Assembly: GCF_038405225.1 (NCBI RefSeq)
Contig: NZ_CP151657.1
Span: 3,286,001 to 3,350,000 of the forward strand
From: Arthrobacter citreus
GTDB lineage: Bacteria; Actinomycetota; Actinomycetes; Actinomycetales; Micrococcaceae
Direction: 5' to 3'
Length of the DNA: 64,000 bases
In this document: one piece after another, positions 46,019 to 55,060 of the stretch
Layout: each line of letters starts with the position of its first letter
How positions within the stretch are numbered: position 1 is the first letter of the stretch
Translations under genes and position numbers: made by a program
Notes under the pieces: model-generated
What the model saw: only the letters and a program-made list of their open reading frames with translations
Databases searched by the model: none
Told to the model about the DNA's origin: nothing

Positions 46019-47332
46019 ATGAGCAGATTCGGTACGTCTTGGACCATTCATGGTGATGGGAAGACCATTAAACCCGGTGAATATGTGGCCCCCGGGGAAC
46101 GGCTGAGCTGGCCGCGGACCATTGGCATCGGCTCCCAGCACGTGGTGGCCATGTTCGGCGCCACCTTCCTGGTTCCACTCCTGACCGGCTTCCCGCCCGC
46201 CACCACTCTGCTGTTCTCAGGCATCGGCACCATCCTGTTCCTGATCATCACGGCGGGACGGGTCCCCAGCTACCTGGGCTCCAGCTTCGCGTTCATAGCC
46301 CCCATTGGAGCGGCCACTAACCAGCATGGCCCCGGCGGCGCGCTGGGCGGCATCATCATGGCCGGCGCCGTCCTGTTCCTCATCGGCCTTGCCGTCCAGG
46401 TGGCGGGCACCAAGTGGATCCAGATCCTTATGCCGCCAGTGGTTACCGGAACCATCGTGGCCCTGATCGGCCTCAACCTCGCCGGCACCGCCCGGACCAA
46501 CTTTGAGGAGGGACCGGTCACCGCCGTCGTGACAGTGGTGGTGATCCTGCTGTGCACCGTCCTGTTCCGGGGCTTCCTGGGCCGGCTGTCCATCCTGATC
46601 GGCGTGATCGCCGGTTATGTTGCGGCAATGATCCAGGGCCAGGTGGACTTCCAGGCGATCGGTGACGCCGCGTGGTTTGGACTGCCGGAATTCATGTCGC
46701 CAACCTTCCACTTCTCGGTGATCGGCCTTTTTGTCCCCGTCGTCCTGGTGCTGGTAGCCGAGAACATCGGCCATGTGAAGTCCGTGGCGGCGATGACCGG
46801 CCGCGATCTTGACCCCTACGCGGGACGCGCGCTGATGGCTGACGGCCTGGCCACCGTCCTGGCTGGATCCGGCGGCGGCTCCGCCACCACTACCTACGCG
46901 GAAAACATCGGCGTGATGGCAGCTTCCCGCGTGTATTCCACGGCCGCTTACTGGGTGGCCGGCATCGTGGCCATCCTGCTGAGCCTCTTTCCCAAGTTCG
47001 GCGCGATGATTGCCACCGTACCCCCGGGCGTGCTCGGCGGCGCGGGAGTGATCCTCTACGGCATGATCGGCATCCTGGGCGTGCGCATCTGGGTGGATAA
47101 CCGGGTGAATTTCTCCAACCCGATCAACCTCTCCACCGCCGGCCTGGGCCTGATCATTGCCATCGCCAACTTCACCTGGGTGGTGGCCGGCCTGGAGTTC
47201 GGCGGGATCGCCCTGGGTACGGGAGCCACCCTGATCGCCTTCCACGGAATGCAGGCCGTGGCCCGCTGGCGCGGCACCGACCCGGACCAGCCGGCCGAAG
47301 ACCTGGGCGCCAAGCCGAGCCGGCTGGGCTAG
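46019..47332 (+). CDS. Uracil-xanthine permease (NCS2 family)
   Basis: 437 residues, about 14 membrane segments. The family segment GIGSQHVVAMFGATFLVPLLTG opens helix 1. The substrate-site region is EFMSPTFHFSVIGLFVPVVLVLVAENIGHVKSV, and the NCS2 signature is ATVLAGSGGGSATTTYAENIGVMAASRV. It imports uracil and/or purine bases with protons; the exact substrate is not decidable from sequence. ATG 46019 has GAAAGG at an eight-base spacing. No PyrR- or purine-riboswitch-like leader was found. Confidence 0.92.
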   Translation: MSRFGTSWTIHGDGKTIKPGEYVAPGERLSWPRTIGIGSQHVVAMFGATFLVPLLTGFPPATTLLFSGIGTILFLIITAGRVPSYLGSSFAFIAPIGAATNQHGPGGALGGIIMAGAVLFLIGLAVQVAGTKWIQILMPPVVTGTIVALIGLNLAGTARTNFEEGPVTAVVTVVVILLCTVLFRGFLGRLSILIGVIAGYVAAMIQGQVDFQAIGDAAWFGLPEFMSPTFHFSVIGLFVPVVLVLVAENIGHVKSVAAMTGRDLDPYAGRALMADGLATVLAGSGGGSATTTYAENIGVMAASRVYSTAAYWVAGIVAILLSLFPKFGAMIATVPPGVLGGAGVILYGMIGILGVRIWVDNRVNFSNPINLSTAGLGLIIAIANFTWVVAGLEFGGIALGTGATLIAFHGMQAVARWRGTDPDQPAEDLGAKPSRLG

Positions 47333-47344
47333 CTCCAGCCTGCA

Positions 47345-47374
47345 GGGGCTCCCGCCGCAAACAGCGGGAGCCCC
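47345..47374 (+). terminator. Terminator of the uracil-xanthine permease gene
   Basis: A perfect 11-base stem GGGGCTCCCGC / GCGGGAGCCCC with an eight-base loop, followed by TTATTG. It lies in the convergent spacer before the glycerate kinase stop and may serve both genes. Confidence 0.8.
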
Positions 47375-47390
47375 TTATTGTCAGCGGCCG

Positions 47391-48500
47391 TTACGCGCCT
47401 TCGAGTGCCTGGACGGTAGCCCGGGTCAGCCACCGGCCGGCCTGGGTCATGGCTTCCTGCGGGTCCGACACCAGGTCCAGCAAGCTCACGGCTGCCACCA
47501 CGCCGTATTCCGCCAGCACCTGCGGCGGCAGGGTGATCCGTCCCGCCAGGGCGACCACCGGGATACCGGAATCCCGGGCCCGCTCGGCAACTGACAGCGG
47601 AGCCTTGCCGTACCGGGACTGCTCATCCAGTGATCCTTCGCCCGTCAGGACCAGGTCAGCCTTCTCCAGTGCTGCATCCAGTCCCGTCAGCCGGGCGATG
47701 ACGTCGAAGCCGCTTTCCAGGGAGGCATCGGTAAACGCGAGGAATGCTGACGGAAAACCGCCGGCCGCACCGGCTCCCGGAATATCGACGTCGACGCCGG
47801 TCCCCTCCCGCAGCAGCTCGGCCCACCGAACCAGCGCTTCATCCAGCAGCAGGCGGGCCGAGGCATCGGCGCCTTTCTGTTCCCCGAACACATGGGCCGC
47901 TCCTTCCGGGCCGGTGAGCGGGTTGGTGACGTCTGCGGCGATGCGTACCCGCACGCCGCGCAGCCGGCCATCCAGGCCCGATGCGTCAATCGCCGCCGCC
48001 AGGGACAGGCCGGCGCCACCCGGCGGCACCGGGTCTCCCGCTGCGTCCAGGATCCTCAAGCCCAGGGCGGTCAGGGCCCCGGAGCCGCCGTCCGTCATGG
48101 CCGAACCGCCAATGCCCAGCACAATTTCGGTGGCTCCGGCGTCCAGTGCCTCCCGGATCAGCTCCCCACTGCCGTAGCTGGAGGCCGCGAGCGATGACTG
48201 CACGGAGGGATCCACGAGCATCAGCCCGGAGGCGCGGGCAGTTTCAATTACTGCGGTTTTTCCGGTCAGGGCCCACACAGCGGTGACGTAACCGCCCAGG
48301 GGTCCGCTCACGCTTGCCGTGTTCTCGCTGGCCCCCGCGGCGAGCGCAGCTTCCAGGGTGCCTTCTCCGCCGTCAGCCACCGGAACCATGGTCACGTCCG
48401 CCTCCGGGTACACGGCGAGCACGCCTTCGGCCATGGCTTCCGCCGCTTCCACAGCGGAGAGTGAGCCTTTGAATTTATCCGGAGCTATGAGTACGCGCAT
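47391..48500 (-). CDS. Glycerate kinase (GlxK/GarK type)
   Basis: 369 residues, type I glycerate kinase. MRVLIAPDKFKGSLSAVEAAEAM starts the fold; VPVADGGEGTLEAAL, GIGGSAMTDGGSGALTALG and LTGEGSLDEQSRYGKAP are the conserved loops. It phosphorylates glycerate, linking glyoxylate, serine or hydroxypyruvate breakdown to glycolysis. No other glycerate-pathway gene is close. A CAGTAT hexamer lies six bases before the ATG, with no ribosome binding site, giving a weaker leaderless candidate. Confidence 0.93.
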   Translation of the reverse strand: MRVLIAPDKFKGSLSAVEAAEAMAEGVLAVYPEADVTMVPVADGGEGTLEAALAAGASENTASVSGPLGGYVTAVWALTGKTAVIETARASGLMLVDPSVQSSLAASSYGSGELIREALDAGATEIVLGIGGSAMTDGGSGALTALGLRILDAAGDPVPPGGAGLSLAAAIDASGLDGRLRGVRVRIAADVTNPLTGPEGAAHVFGEQKGADASARLLLDEALVRWAELLREGTGVDVDIPGAGAAGGFPSAFLAFTDASLESGFDVIARLTGLDAALEKADLVLTGEGSLDEQSRYGKAPLSVAERARDSGIPVVALAGRITLPPQVLAEYGVVAAVSLLDLVSDPQEAMTQAGRWLTRATVQALEGA

Positions 48501-48506
48501 GCACCC

Positions 48507-48512
48507 ATACTG
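48507..48512 (-). promoter_or_regulatory. Possible -10 element (CAGTAT) of glycerate kinase
   Basis: Six bases before the ATG at 48500 on the minus strand; lacks the initial T of TANNNT. Confidence 0.35.
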
Positions 48513-48551
48513 CCAGCCCGGGGGCCGATCCGGCTCTCCGGAGGCAGTGGG

Positions 48552-49343
48552 TTAAGGCCCGGCCGGCCCGGAGCCACGCTGCGGCCAGGTTCCCCGCTGC
48601 GCCAGCACCTCCGCGAGCAGGTCCGCCCGGTCGGAGACCAGTCCGTCCACGCCCAGGTCGAGCAGCCGTTCCATATCCGCCGGGTCATTGACAGTCCACA
48701 CGTGCACCTGCAGGCCCGCTTTGTGGCAGTGGGCCAGGAAGCGTGCGGTGACAATCCGCAGTCGGCCCTGCACCTCGGGGACCTGCAGGCACTGATACCG
48801 GCCCAACCGTGCCAGCAGCCCCGCCAGGCCGGCCGGCGCCAGCAGGACGGTCAAGGCGGTAAAGAGCACCCCGGCGGAACTGGCTGCGGGCCGGGACAGG
48901 CGCCGCAGCGCGGCCAGACGACGGCGGTCCGAAAAGGATGTCACCAGCACCCTGTCCTGCGCGCCGTGTTTGTTCAGCAGCCGTGCCAGTTCAGCGGAAC
49001 CGGCGGCGTCTTTGATGTCCACATTCAACCGGACGTCCGGCAGCTGCGTCAGGACCTCCTCGAACGTGGGGACGGGTTCCGATCCCCCGATCCGCGCCTG
49101 CCGGAGCTCGCGGAGGCTCAGGCTCCGCACGGGCCCTCCGGCGCCGGCAACGCGGTCCAGCGTGGCGTCATGGAACGCCAGCAGTACGCCGTCGCGGGTG
49201 GTGCGCACATCCGTCTCCAAGTACCCGAACCCGAGCTCCGCTGCGGCGCGGAACGCGGCCATGGAGTTTTCGAGGCCGTCCCGGGAGAATCCACGATGGG
49301 AAAAGCCCAGCGGTGCCGGGGAGTCAAAATAGGAAAAGCTCAC
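48552..49343 (-). CDS. Glycerophosphodiester phosphodiesterase (GDPD)
   Basis: 263 residues; hydrolyses glycerophosphodiesters to glycerol 3-phosphate and an alcohol. GFSHRGFSRDGLENSMAAF carries the first His-Arg and the Glu-Asn metal-site residues. YLETDVRTTRDGVLLAFHDATLDRV has the ETD metal ligands and second histidine, and VHVWTVNDPADMERLLDLGVDGLVSDRAD is the C-terminal signature. No signal peptide, so it is probably cytoplasmic. GTG start with TAAAGT exactly six bases upstream. Confidence 0.92.
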   Translation of the reverse strand: MSFSYFDSPAPLGFSHRGFSRDGLENSMAAFRAAAELGFGYLETDVRTTRDGVLLAFHDATLDRVAGAGGPVRSLSLRELRQARIGGSEPVPTFEEVLTQLPDVRLNVDIKDAAGSAELARLLNKHGAQDRVLVTSFSDRRRLAALRRLSRPAASSAGVLFTALTVLLAPAGLAGLLARLGRYQCLQVPEVQGRLRIVTARFLAHCHKAGLQVHVWTVNDPADMERLLDLGVDGLVSDRADLLAEVLAQRGTWPQRGSGPAGP

Positions 49344-49349
49344 GTGCGT

Positions 49350-49355
49350 ACTTTA
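49350..49355 (-). promoter_or_regulatory. -10 element (TAAAGT) of GDPD gene, leaderless
   Basis: The minus-strand TAAAGT ends six bases before the GTG at 49343, with no ribosome binding site. Confidence 0.55.
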
Positions 49356-49513
49356 TCCATAGCGTCCCCGGCAGCGGCACAGCCCATCCCCTTCCGGCGG
49401 TTCCGGTCCTAGACTGGCAGCACCCGGGCGCCGCTGTTCCGCACGGGAGCGGCGACGTGGTGCGGAGGTACCCGGTTTTGGCGACGAAGTCCACTGCAGG
49501 AAGGACATCCGGT

Positions 49514-52021
49514 ATGCCGCGCCCGCTGCGCTGGCCGGCGCACTGGCTGCGCGGCAGTGCCCAGCGCGCGCCGGTAACCCTAAGCTTTCTCGCCGTCCTG
49601 TGGATTGCCGGGGCAGTCAGCGAAAGCCTGGTCTCCGGGCCCGCCGGTGAGGTGGCCAACTGGGTCATTCTCTCGGCCGGTTCACTCCCCGGGCATTGGC
49701 CGGCCCTGCTGCTCTCCGGGTTCTGGGCCGCCAATCTGGGCGGGTACATCATCGGCACCCTCCTGGTGCTGCTGGTGGCGCTTCCCTGCGAACGCCTTAT
49801 CGGCTCGGCCAGATTTGCTGCGGCCGCCGTATTCAGCCAGGTTCTCGGCGCGCTGCTCGCGATCGGTTTCGCCCATGCCGCCAACGCCATTCCCGGAGAA
49901 TGGTCGCTGGCCCTGGAATCCGAGTCCTTCGTGGGGCCGGTGGCCCTGGTCTGCGGTGTGGCCGCCGCGGCCAGCGCCCGCTTTCCCACCCTGTGGCGCC
50001 GCAGGGTGAGGGTTGGACTGTTCACCCTGCTGATCCTTCTGGCCCTGTACGGCGGCTCGTTCCACAGCATTACGGTGCTCGCTGCCACTGTGACAGGTGC
50101 CTTCGCGGGACCGGTGCTGGAGGGCCGGCCGCCCACCCTTCCGGGCCGGGTGGTGATCAGCCGGCGGGAAGCGCGCGTGCTGGTGGCCCTCATCGTGGCA
50201 GCGTCAGCGGCGGGGCCGGTCATTTCGGCGCTGAGTGCCCAAGCGGTGGGGCCGCTGGCGGTGCTGCGGTTCCTCAATACCGACATTGAACTCATCGACG
50301 CGCAGACTTTCGCGGCGCTGTGCAGCGAACCGGCACAAAAGACAGACTGCGGCGCCGCTGCGCTGCAGCTGCGTGCCGGTCCGGCCGGATTCTTCCTGGC
50401 CACGCTGCCCCAGGTTCTGTTGGTTGTCCTGGCCGAAGGGCTGCGGCGGGGGCGCCGTTTTGCCTGGTGGGGGGCCGTGGCACTGCAGGGCCTGATGACC
50501 GTCCTGGCGGCGCTCCGCGCGGCACGGTACCTCACCGGGGGATATGCCGGCCGGTATGAACTGGGTGCGGCCCAAAATGCGCTGGCCCTGGTCCTGCCCG
50601 TGTTGGTGCCCCTCGGTGTGTTCGTGCTGCTCTGTGCCGCCCGCGGCCTCTTCACGGTCTCGGCGCCGCCGGCCACGTACCGCCGGCTCTCGGTCACTGT
50701 GGCCGGAGCAGCCGTACTCCTCAGTGCCGTGTATGTCCTCGGTGGACTGGCCTTCCGCAATGACTTCACCCCGCAGGCGACGCCTGTGGCACTGATCGCC
50801 GACCTGCCGGAGCGGTTCCTGCCGGTCCTGGAACTGGAGATTCCGACGTCGACTCCCGGGCTCCTCCCGCTGACTCTGCCGGCCGACCTGCTGTATGAGG
50901 GCGTGGGCGTGCTGTTTTGGGTATTTGTCTGCGTGCTCCTGCTGAGGTCATTCCTGCAGCCTGCCTACCGCCGGGACTCCAGGGACACCGACCGGGCCCG
51001 CGCCCTCCTCAAGGCCCACGGCGGCGGAACCATGACGTGGATGACGCTTTGGCCCGGAAACACGTACTGGTTCTCCCCCAGCGGCAATTCATACGTCGCG
51101 TTCCGTCCCAACCCCGGCGTTGCGCTGACTGTCGGACGTCCCGTGGGACCGCGCCGCGAACTGCGCCGGACCATTGAGGAATTTGTCGATTTCTGCACGG
51201 CCAACGGAGCTGCCGCATGCTTCTATTCAGTGGACGAAGAGGTTGAAACCGTCACCGCCGGCCTGGGGTTCTCCAGGCTGCAGGTTGCCGAGGAGACCAT
51301 CCTGGAGCTGGGGAACATGGAGTTCCGGGGGAAAAAATTCCAGGACCTGAGGACGGCGCTGAACCACGCCCGCAAGGCAGGCATCGAGGCGAAGTGGATC
51401 AACTATCCGACGGCGCCGCTGGCCGTGGTGGATCAGCTGCACGCCATTTCCGAAGAATGGGTGGCGGACAAAAAGATGCCGGAAATGGGCTTTACCCTGG
51501 GCGGGCTGGACGAGGTGGATGATCCCGAGGTCCGGTGCCTGATCGCCGTGGACAGCGACGGCACCATCCATGGCGTGACGTCCTGGCTCCCGGTGTACCG
51601 GGACGGCCGGGTGGTGGGGTGGACGCTGGATTTCATGCGCCGGCGCGGCAGCGGCTTCCGCCCGGCCATGGATTTCCTGATCGCATCCGCGGCCGGGATG
51701 CTGCAGGACGAGGGCTACGAGCTCCTCAGCCTCTCCGGCGCTCCCCTGGCCCGGACCGAGAGAACCGGAAAGGGTGACGCCCAGCTCCTGGACTCTGTCC
51801 TTGACCTGCTGGGCTCCACCTTGGAGCCGGTGTACGGCTTCCGCTCGCTGCTGGCCTTCAAAGCCAAGTTCCAGCCCCGTTATGTCCCCCTGTACATGAC
51901 GTACTTCGATCCGGCGTCCCTGCCCGCCATCGGCAACGCCGTTGCACGGGCCTACCTGCCCCGGATCTCCCTGGCGCAGGGCCTCACCATGGTCCGGCGT
52001 ATCGTGGACCGCGCCCGGTGA
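49514..52021 (+). CDS. MprF-like aminoacyl-lipid synthase (DUF2156 C-terminus, polytopic N-terminus)
   Basis: 835 residues from the ATG at 49514, which has GGAAGG at a nine-base spacing. The N-terminal part (about residues 1-500) has many membrane helices and would act as a flippase or lipid-presenting domain. The C-terminal 330 residues are a DUF2156 aminoacyltransferase: KAHGGGTMTWMTLWPGNTYWFSP opens it, then SYVAFRPNPGVALTVGRPVG, LRTALNHARKAGI and the C-terminal TLDFMRRRGSGFRPAMDFLIA. It would transfer an amino acid from tRNA to phosphatidylglycerol or diacylglycerol; the amino acid cannot be read from sequence. The stop overlaps the next gene (GTGA). Confidence 0.85.
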   Translation: MPRPLRWPAHWLRGSAQRAPVTLSFLAVLWIAGAVSESLVSGPAGEVANWVILSAGSLPGHWPALLLSGFWAANLGGYIIGTLLVLLVALPCERLIGSARFAAAAVFSQVLGALLAIGFAHAANAIPGEWSLALESESFVGPVALVCGVAAAASARFPTLWRRRVRVGLFTLLILLALYGGSFHSITVLAATVTGAFAGPVLEGRPPTLPGRVVISRREARVLVALIVAASAAGPVISALSAQAVGPLAVLRFLNTDIELIDAQTFAALCSEPAQKTDCGAAALQLRAGPAGFFLATLPQVLLVVLAEGLRRGRRFAWWGAVALQGLMTVLAALRAARYLTGGYAGRYELGAAQNALALVLPVLVPLGVFVLLCAARGLFTVSAPPATYRRLSVTVAGAAVLLSAVYVLGGLAFRNDFTPQATPVALIADLPERFLPVLELEIPTSTPGLLPLTLPADLLYEGVGVLFWVFVCVLLLRSFLQPAYRRDSRDTDRARALLKAHGGGTMTWMTLWPGNTYWFSPSGNSYVAFRPNPGVALTVGRPVGPRRELRRTIEEFVDFCTANGAAACFYSVDEEVETVTAGLGFSRLQVAEETILELGNMEFRGKKFQDLRTALNHARKAGIEAKWINYPTAPLAVVDQLHAISEEWVADKKMPEMGFTLGGLDEVDDPEVRCLIAVDSDGTIHGVTSWLPVYRDGRVVGWTLDFMRRRGSGFRPAMDFLIASAAGMLQDEGYELLSLSGAPLARTERTGKGDAQLLDSVLDLLGSTLEPVYGFRSLLAFKAKFQPRYVPLYMTYFDPASLPAIGNAVARAYLPRISLAQGLTMVRRIVDRAR

Positions 52022-53319
52022 CTTCGATTTCACTGGTCAGCGGGGCCGTGCCGGCGGTGCTGCTGGTCCTGGGCGCGCTGTCCCTGGTGTGGCTGGCGTG
52101 GGGTAGGCGACGGCACGTTTTCCTTGTGGTGCCGCTGGCAGCGGCGGTGGCGGTGCTGCTGACACTGATCCTCTACGGCCTGGCGGAAGACGTCTTTTAT
52201 TGGTGGAATGCGTCGCTGCCGCGGATCCTTTACATCTATGCAGCATTCGGCATACTTTGCCTCATCCTGGTCTTTCCCCGAATCCGGGCGGCGGACTCCC
52301 TGTGGCCGCGGCTGGTAACCGTCACGGCAGCGGCCCTGGCAGTAACCGCTGTCGCAGGCGCGGCCAACAGCGCCTACGGGCAGTTCCCCACCGTGGGATC
52401 CCTGTTCAGCCCGCCGCAGCCCGAGGCTGAGCCGCTGCCGGAGCGAAGTCCCGGCAGCGCCGCGGGTTTGCCCGCCACCACCGACACCAATTGGACTCCC
52501 CCGGACTCGATGCCGGCGGGCGGCAAGGTGTACTCGGCCTCCATCCCGGGAGCAGTTTCCGGATATGCCTCAAACCCGGCGCTGGTCTATCTTCCGCCCG
52601 CCTACCTGGCGGACCCGGCGGCGGTAAACCTGCCGGTTCTGGTGCTCATCCACGGCCAGCCGGGTTCGCCCGGCGATTGGCTCGTGGGAGGACAGCTGCT
52701 CGAGATGATGGATTCCTTTGCCGCGGACCACGCGGGGCTGGCTCCCGTAGTGGTGATGCCCGATGCCTCCAATGCCAACAACAAAAACTGGCCACTGTGC
52801 CTGGATTCCGAGATCAGCTCCTCGGCCACGTACCTGGCGGTGGACGTTCCGGCATGGGTCCAGCAGCACCTGGCCGCCGGCCTGAACGGAGGATCCCAGT
52901 TCGGAATTGCCGGATACTCCTACGGCGGAACCTGCGCCCTGCAGCTGGCTGCAAATTATCCGGAGGCCTACCCCACCTTTATCGACATATCCGGGGAAGC
53001 GGAACCCGAAATCCCGCAGGGCAGGCAGGCCCTGATCAATACGTACTTCAACGGCGACGCGGCCGCGTTCACGAAACAGAATGCCCTGGACCTGCTGGCG
53101 GACGGTTCCTATCCCGAGTCAGCCGGGATTGTGGTGGTTGGAGCCGATGACTCCGTTTACGCCCCGCAGGGGGAGAAGGTTGCCGCCGCCGCCCGAAGCG
53201 CGGGCATGGAGATCATCCTGCAGAAGGTGCCCGGCGCCCACTCCTGGCAGGTGTGGAAAGCGGGTCTGGCACAAAACCTGGACTGGCTGGGCCGCCGGTT
53301 GGGCATACTGTCTTCATGA
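52018..53319 (+). CDS. Membrane-anchored alpha/beta-hydrolase esterase
   Basis: 433 residues. Four N-terminal helices (SGAVPAVLLVLGALSLVWLA, VFLVVPLAAAVAVLLTLILYGL, RILYIYAAFGILCLILVF, VTVTAAALAVTAVAGAA) are followed by a Pro-rich linker and a secreted-side esterase domain. The domain has LVLIHGQPGSPGDW, the nucleophile in IAGYSYGGTCAL, an aspartate in VVGADDSVYAP and a histidine in GAHSWQVW, a complete triad. It resembles Ag85-like and esterase-D-type folds. The GTG overlaps the stop of the MprF-like gene; in Corynebacterium an aminoacyl-lipid synthase and an esterase gene work together, so a role in aminoacyl-lipid processing is inferred. Confidence 0.83.
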   Translation: MTSISLVSGAVPAVLLVLGALSLVWLAWGRRRHVFLVVPLAAAVAVLLTLILYGLAEDVFYWWNASLPRILYIYAAFGILCLILVFPRIRAADSLWPRLVTVTAAALAVTAVAGAANSAYGQFPTVGSLFSPPQPEAEPLPERSPGSAAGLPATTDTNWTPPDSMPAGGKVYSASIPGAVSGYASNPALVYLPPAYLADPAAVNLPVLVLIHGQPGSPGDWLVGGQLLEMMDSFAADHAGLAPVVVMPDASNANNKNWPLCLDSEISSSATYLAVDVPAWVQQHLAAGLNGGSQFGIAGYSYGGTCALQLAANYPEAYPTFIDISGEAEPEIPQGRQALINTYFNGDAAAFTKQNALDLLADGSYPESAGIVVVGADDSVYAPQGEKVAAAARSAGMEIILQKVPGAHSWQVWKAGLAQNLDWLGRRLGILSS

Positions 53320-54110
53320 CCCGAGACAGTTTTCAGCCTCCACCGCAGCAGGGCTCCGGTCCCCCGGAACGGTCCCGGTCCCGGGTACCGGGCTGGCTCG
53401 CCGCGGCGTTCCAATGGTTGGCGCAGCTGACCTCTCCGCATGCCGCGCTGCTCATCACACTGGCGGCGGGACTGGTTCCGGCCGTTCTCCTCACCCTGGG
53501 CTCGGCGGAAGTCTACGAGTCGGTGACCGAGTCGGACGGAGTGGCCCGCCTCGACCAGCCCGTCCTGGATGCGGCCCTGATGCTGCGTTCACCGCAGCTG
53601 GACAGTGCCGTGACGGCGTTCACCAACCTCGGCGGCACCATCGGCATGCCCATCCTGGCGGCCGCGGCGATGCTGGCCATGGCGCTGCGGTGGCGGTCCT
53701 GGACGCCGGTGCTGCTGGTATGCGCCGCGGCCGCCGGCTCACTGCTGATGACAGTGGCCGGCAAGGAAGTGGTGGGCCGCGCGCGGCCGGCCCTGACGGA
53801 GGCCGTTCCCCCGTTCGAGTATTCGGCATCCTTTCCCAGCGGGCATTCGCTGAACGCCGTCGTCATCAGCGGCGTGGTGGCGTACCTGCTGATCCTGCAC
53901 CTGCACAGCCGCGGCGCGAAGGTGTTGACCGTGGTCCTGGCTTCAGCTTTTGCGGCCGCCATGGGCCTGAGCCGGGTCTACCTCGGGCACCACTGGTTCA
54001 CTGACGTCCTGGTGGCCTGGACCCTGGGACTGGCCTGGCTGGCCGTGGTGATTACCGCGCACCGGCTGCTGCACTCCCGGCGGGCGGCGCAGCAAACGGC
54101 GCGCAGCTGA
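53316..54110 (+). CDS. PAP2-family lipid phosphatase
   Basis: 264 residues, about six membrane helices. The three-part phosphatase signature is complete: KEVVGRARP, SFPSGHS and SRVYLGHHWFTDV, so catalytic Arg, His and Asp are all present. It would dephosphorylate a membrane lipid phosphate (phosphatidic acid to diacylglycerol, PGP to PG, or an isoprenyl pyrophosphate) on the outer face. The ATG overlaps the esterase stop as ATGA, completing a translationally coupled three-gene unit. Confidence 0.92.
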   Translation: MTRDSFQPPPQQGSGPPERSRSRVPGWLAAAFQWLAQLTSPHAALLITLAAGLVPAVLLTLGSAEVYESVTESDGVARLDQPVLDAALMLRSPQLDSAVTAFTNLGGTIGMPILAAAAMLAMALRWRSWTPVLLVCAAAAGSLLMTVAGKEVVGRARPALTEAVPPFEYSASFPSGHSLNAVVISGVVAYLLILHLHSRGAKVLTVVLASAFAAAMGLSRVYLGHHWFTDVLVAWTLGLAWLAVVITAHRLLHSRRAAQQTARS

Positions 54111-54156
54111 TCCCACCGGCGGTTCCGGATGGTGTCCCGGCAGCGCCCCAAGAGCT

Positions 54157-54960
54157 TCAGGTGCGGCGCAGCAGCGCTTCGAGGATCTGTGCGACGCCGT
54201 CGTCAGCGAACGCCGGTGCCACCTTGTCCGCGGCGGCGAGGGCGTCCGCGTGTCCGGAGGCCATGGCATACCCGCAGCCTGCCCACTGCAGCATCTGCAC
54301 GTCGTTGGGCATGTCCCCGAAGGCCACCACGTCCGCACGGTCGATGCCGCGGGATGCGGCATAGCCGGACAGGGTGACCGACTTGTCCAGGCCGAGCAGC
54401 GACATCTCCAGCAGCGCGGTGGAAGGCGCGGAATGCGTGGTCGAGACCAGGTGCGCCACGGAGGGCCGAACCTTGTGCAGGAACTCGTCCGGGGACGCAC
54501 CGTCCACCCGGGCCAGGAACTTCACCACGGTGTGGGACTCGTCCAGGGTGGTTTCCAACGGTGCCGGAGTGGCGGCGCCGGGCAATTCACCGGATCCCGG
54601 CTCGAGGAAGCCCGGACCCAGATGGAACCCGTCCACGGTCTCGGCGGCGAAGCGTGCGCTGGGGTACAGCTCCCTGATGACGCCGGCGGCAGCAAAGATG
54701 TCCGGCAGGGCCAAAGCCTGAGCCTCCAGCACCCGCCCGGCCGCCAGGTCATACGTGATGGCACCGTTGGAGCAGATGACGGTCCCGCGGTGGCCCAGCA
54801 GGTCCCGCAGCGGACTGAGCCAGCGCGGCGGCCGGCCGGTGACAAAAACGACGTCGATGCCCGCTTCAGCGCAGTCGCGGAACGCGCGGACGGTCCGGTC
54901 GCTGATCCGGTTGTCGGGACCGACGATGGTCCCGTCCAGGTCACTTGCCACCAGACGCAC
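54157..54960 (-). CDS. HAD-superfamily Cof-type phosphatase
   Basis: 267 residues from the GTG at 54960, which has GAGG at a six-base spacing; the ATG four codons upstream lacks one. Class IIB HAD: motif I ASDLDGTIVGPD, motif II VVFVTGRPPRWL, motif III lysine in LGLDKSVTLSGYA, motif IV AFGDMPNDVQML. A second Cof-type enzyme is encoded at 32066-32917; the two are clearly paralogues of one family but not recent duplicates. Convergent with the PAP2 gene. Confidence 0.88.
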   Translation of the reverse strand: MRLVASDLDGTIVGPDNRISDRTVRAFRDCAEAGIDVVFVTGRPPRWLSPLRDLLGHRGTVICSNGAITYDLAAGRVLEAQALALPDIFAAAGVIRELYPSARFAAETVDGFHLGPGFLEPGSGELPGAATPAPLETTLDESHTVVKFLARVDGASPDEFLHKVRPSVAHLVSTTHSAPSTALLEMSLLGLDKSVTLSGYAASRGIDRADVVAFGDMPNDVQMLQWAGCGYAMASGHADALAAADKVAPAFADDGVAQILEALLRRT

Positions 54961-55030
54961 CGGGCACCTCATTCACTCACGGAGTTGGTGTGCGCAGCTG
55001 CGCACGACTCCAGCCTAACCGGACCGGCGG

Positions 55031-55052
55031 GCTTCGCCGCAGGCGGCGAAGC
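55031..55052 (-). terminator. Hairpin after the PEBP-like gene
   Basis: GCTTCGCCGC / GCGGCGAAGC, nearly perfect, nine bases after the stop of the PEBP-like gene on the minus strand. No U-tract. Confidence 0.5.
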
Positions 55053-55060
55053 GGCGTCCA

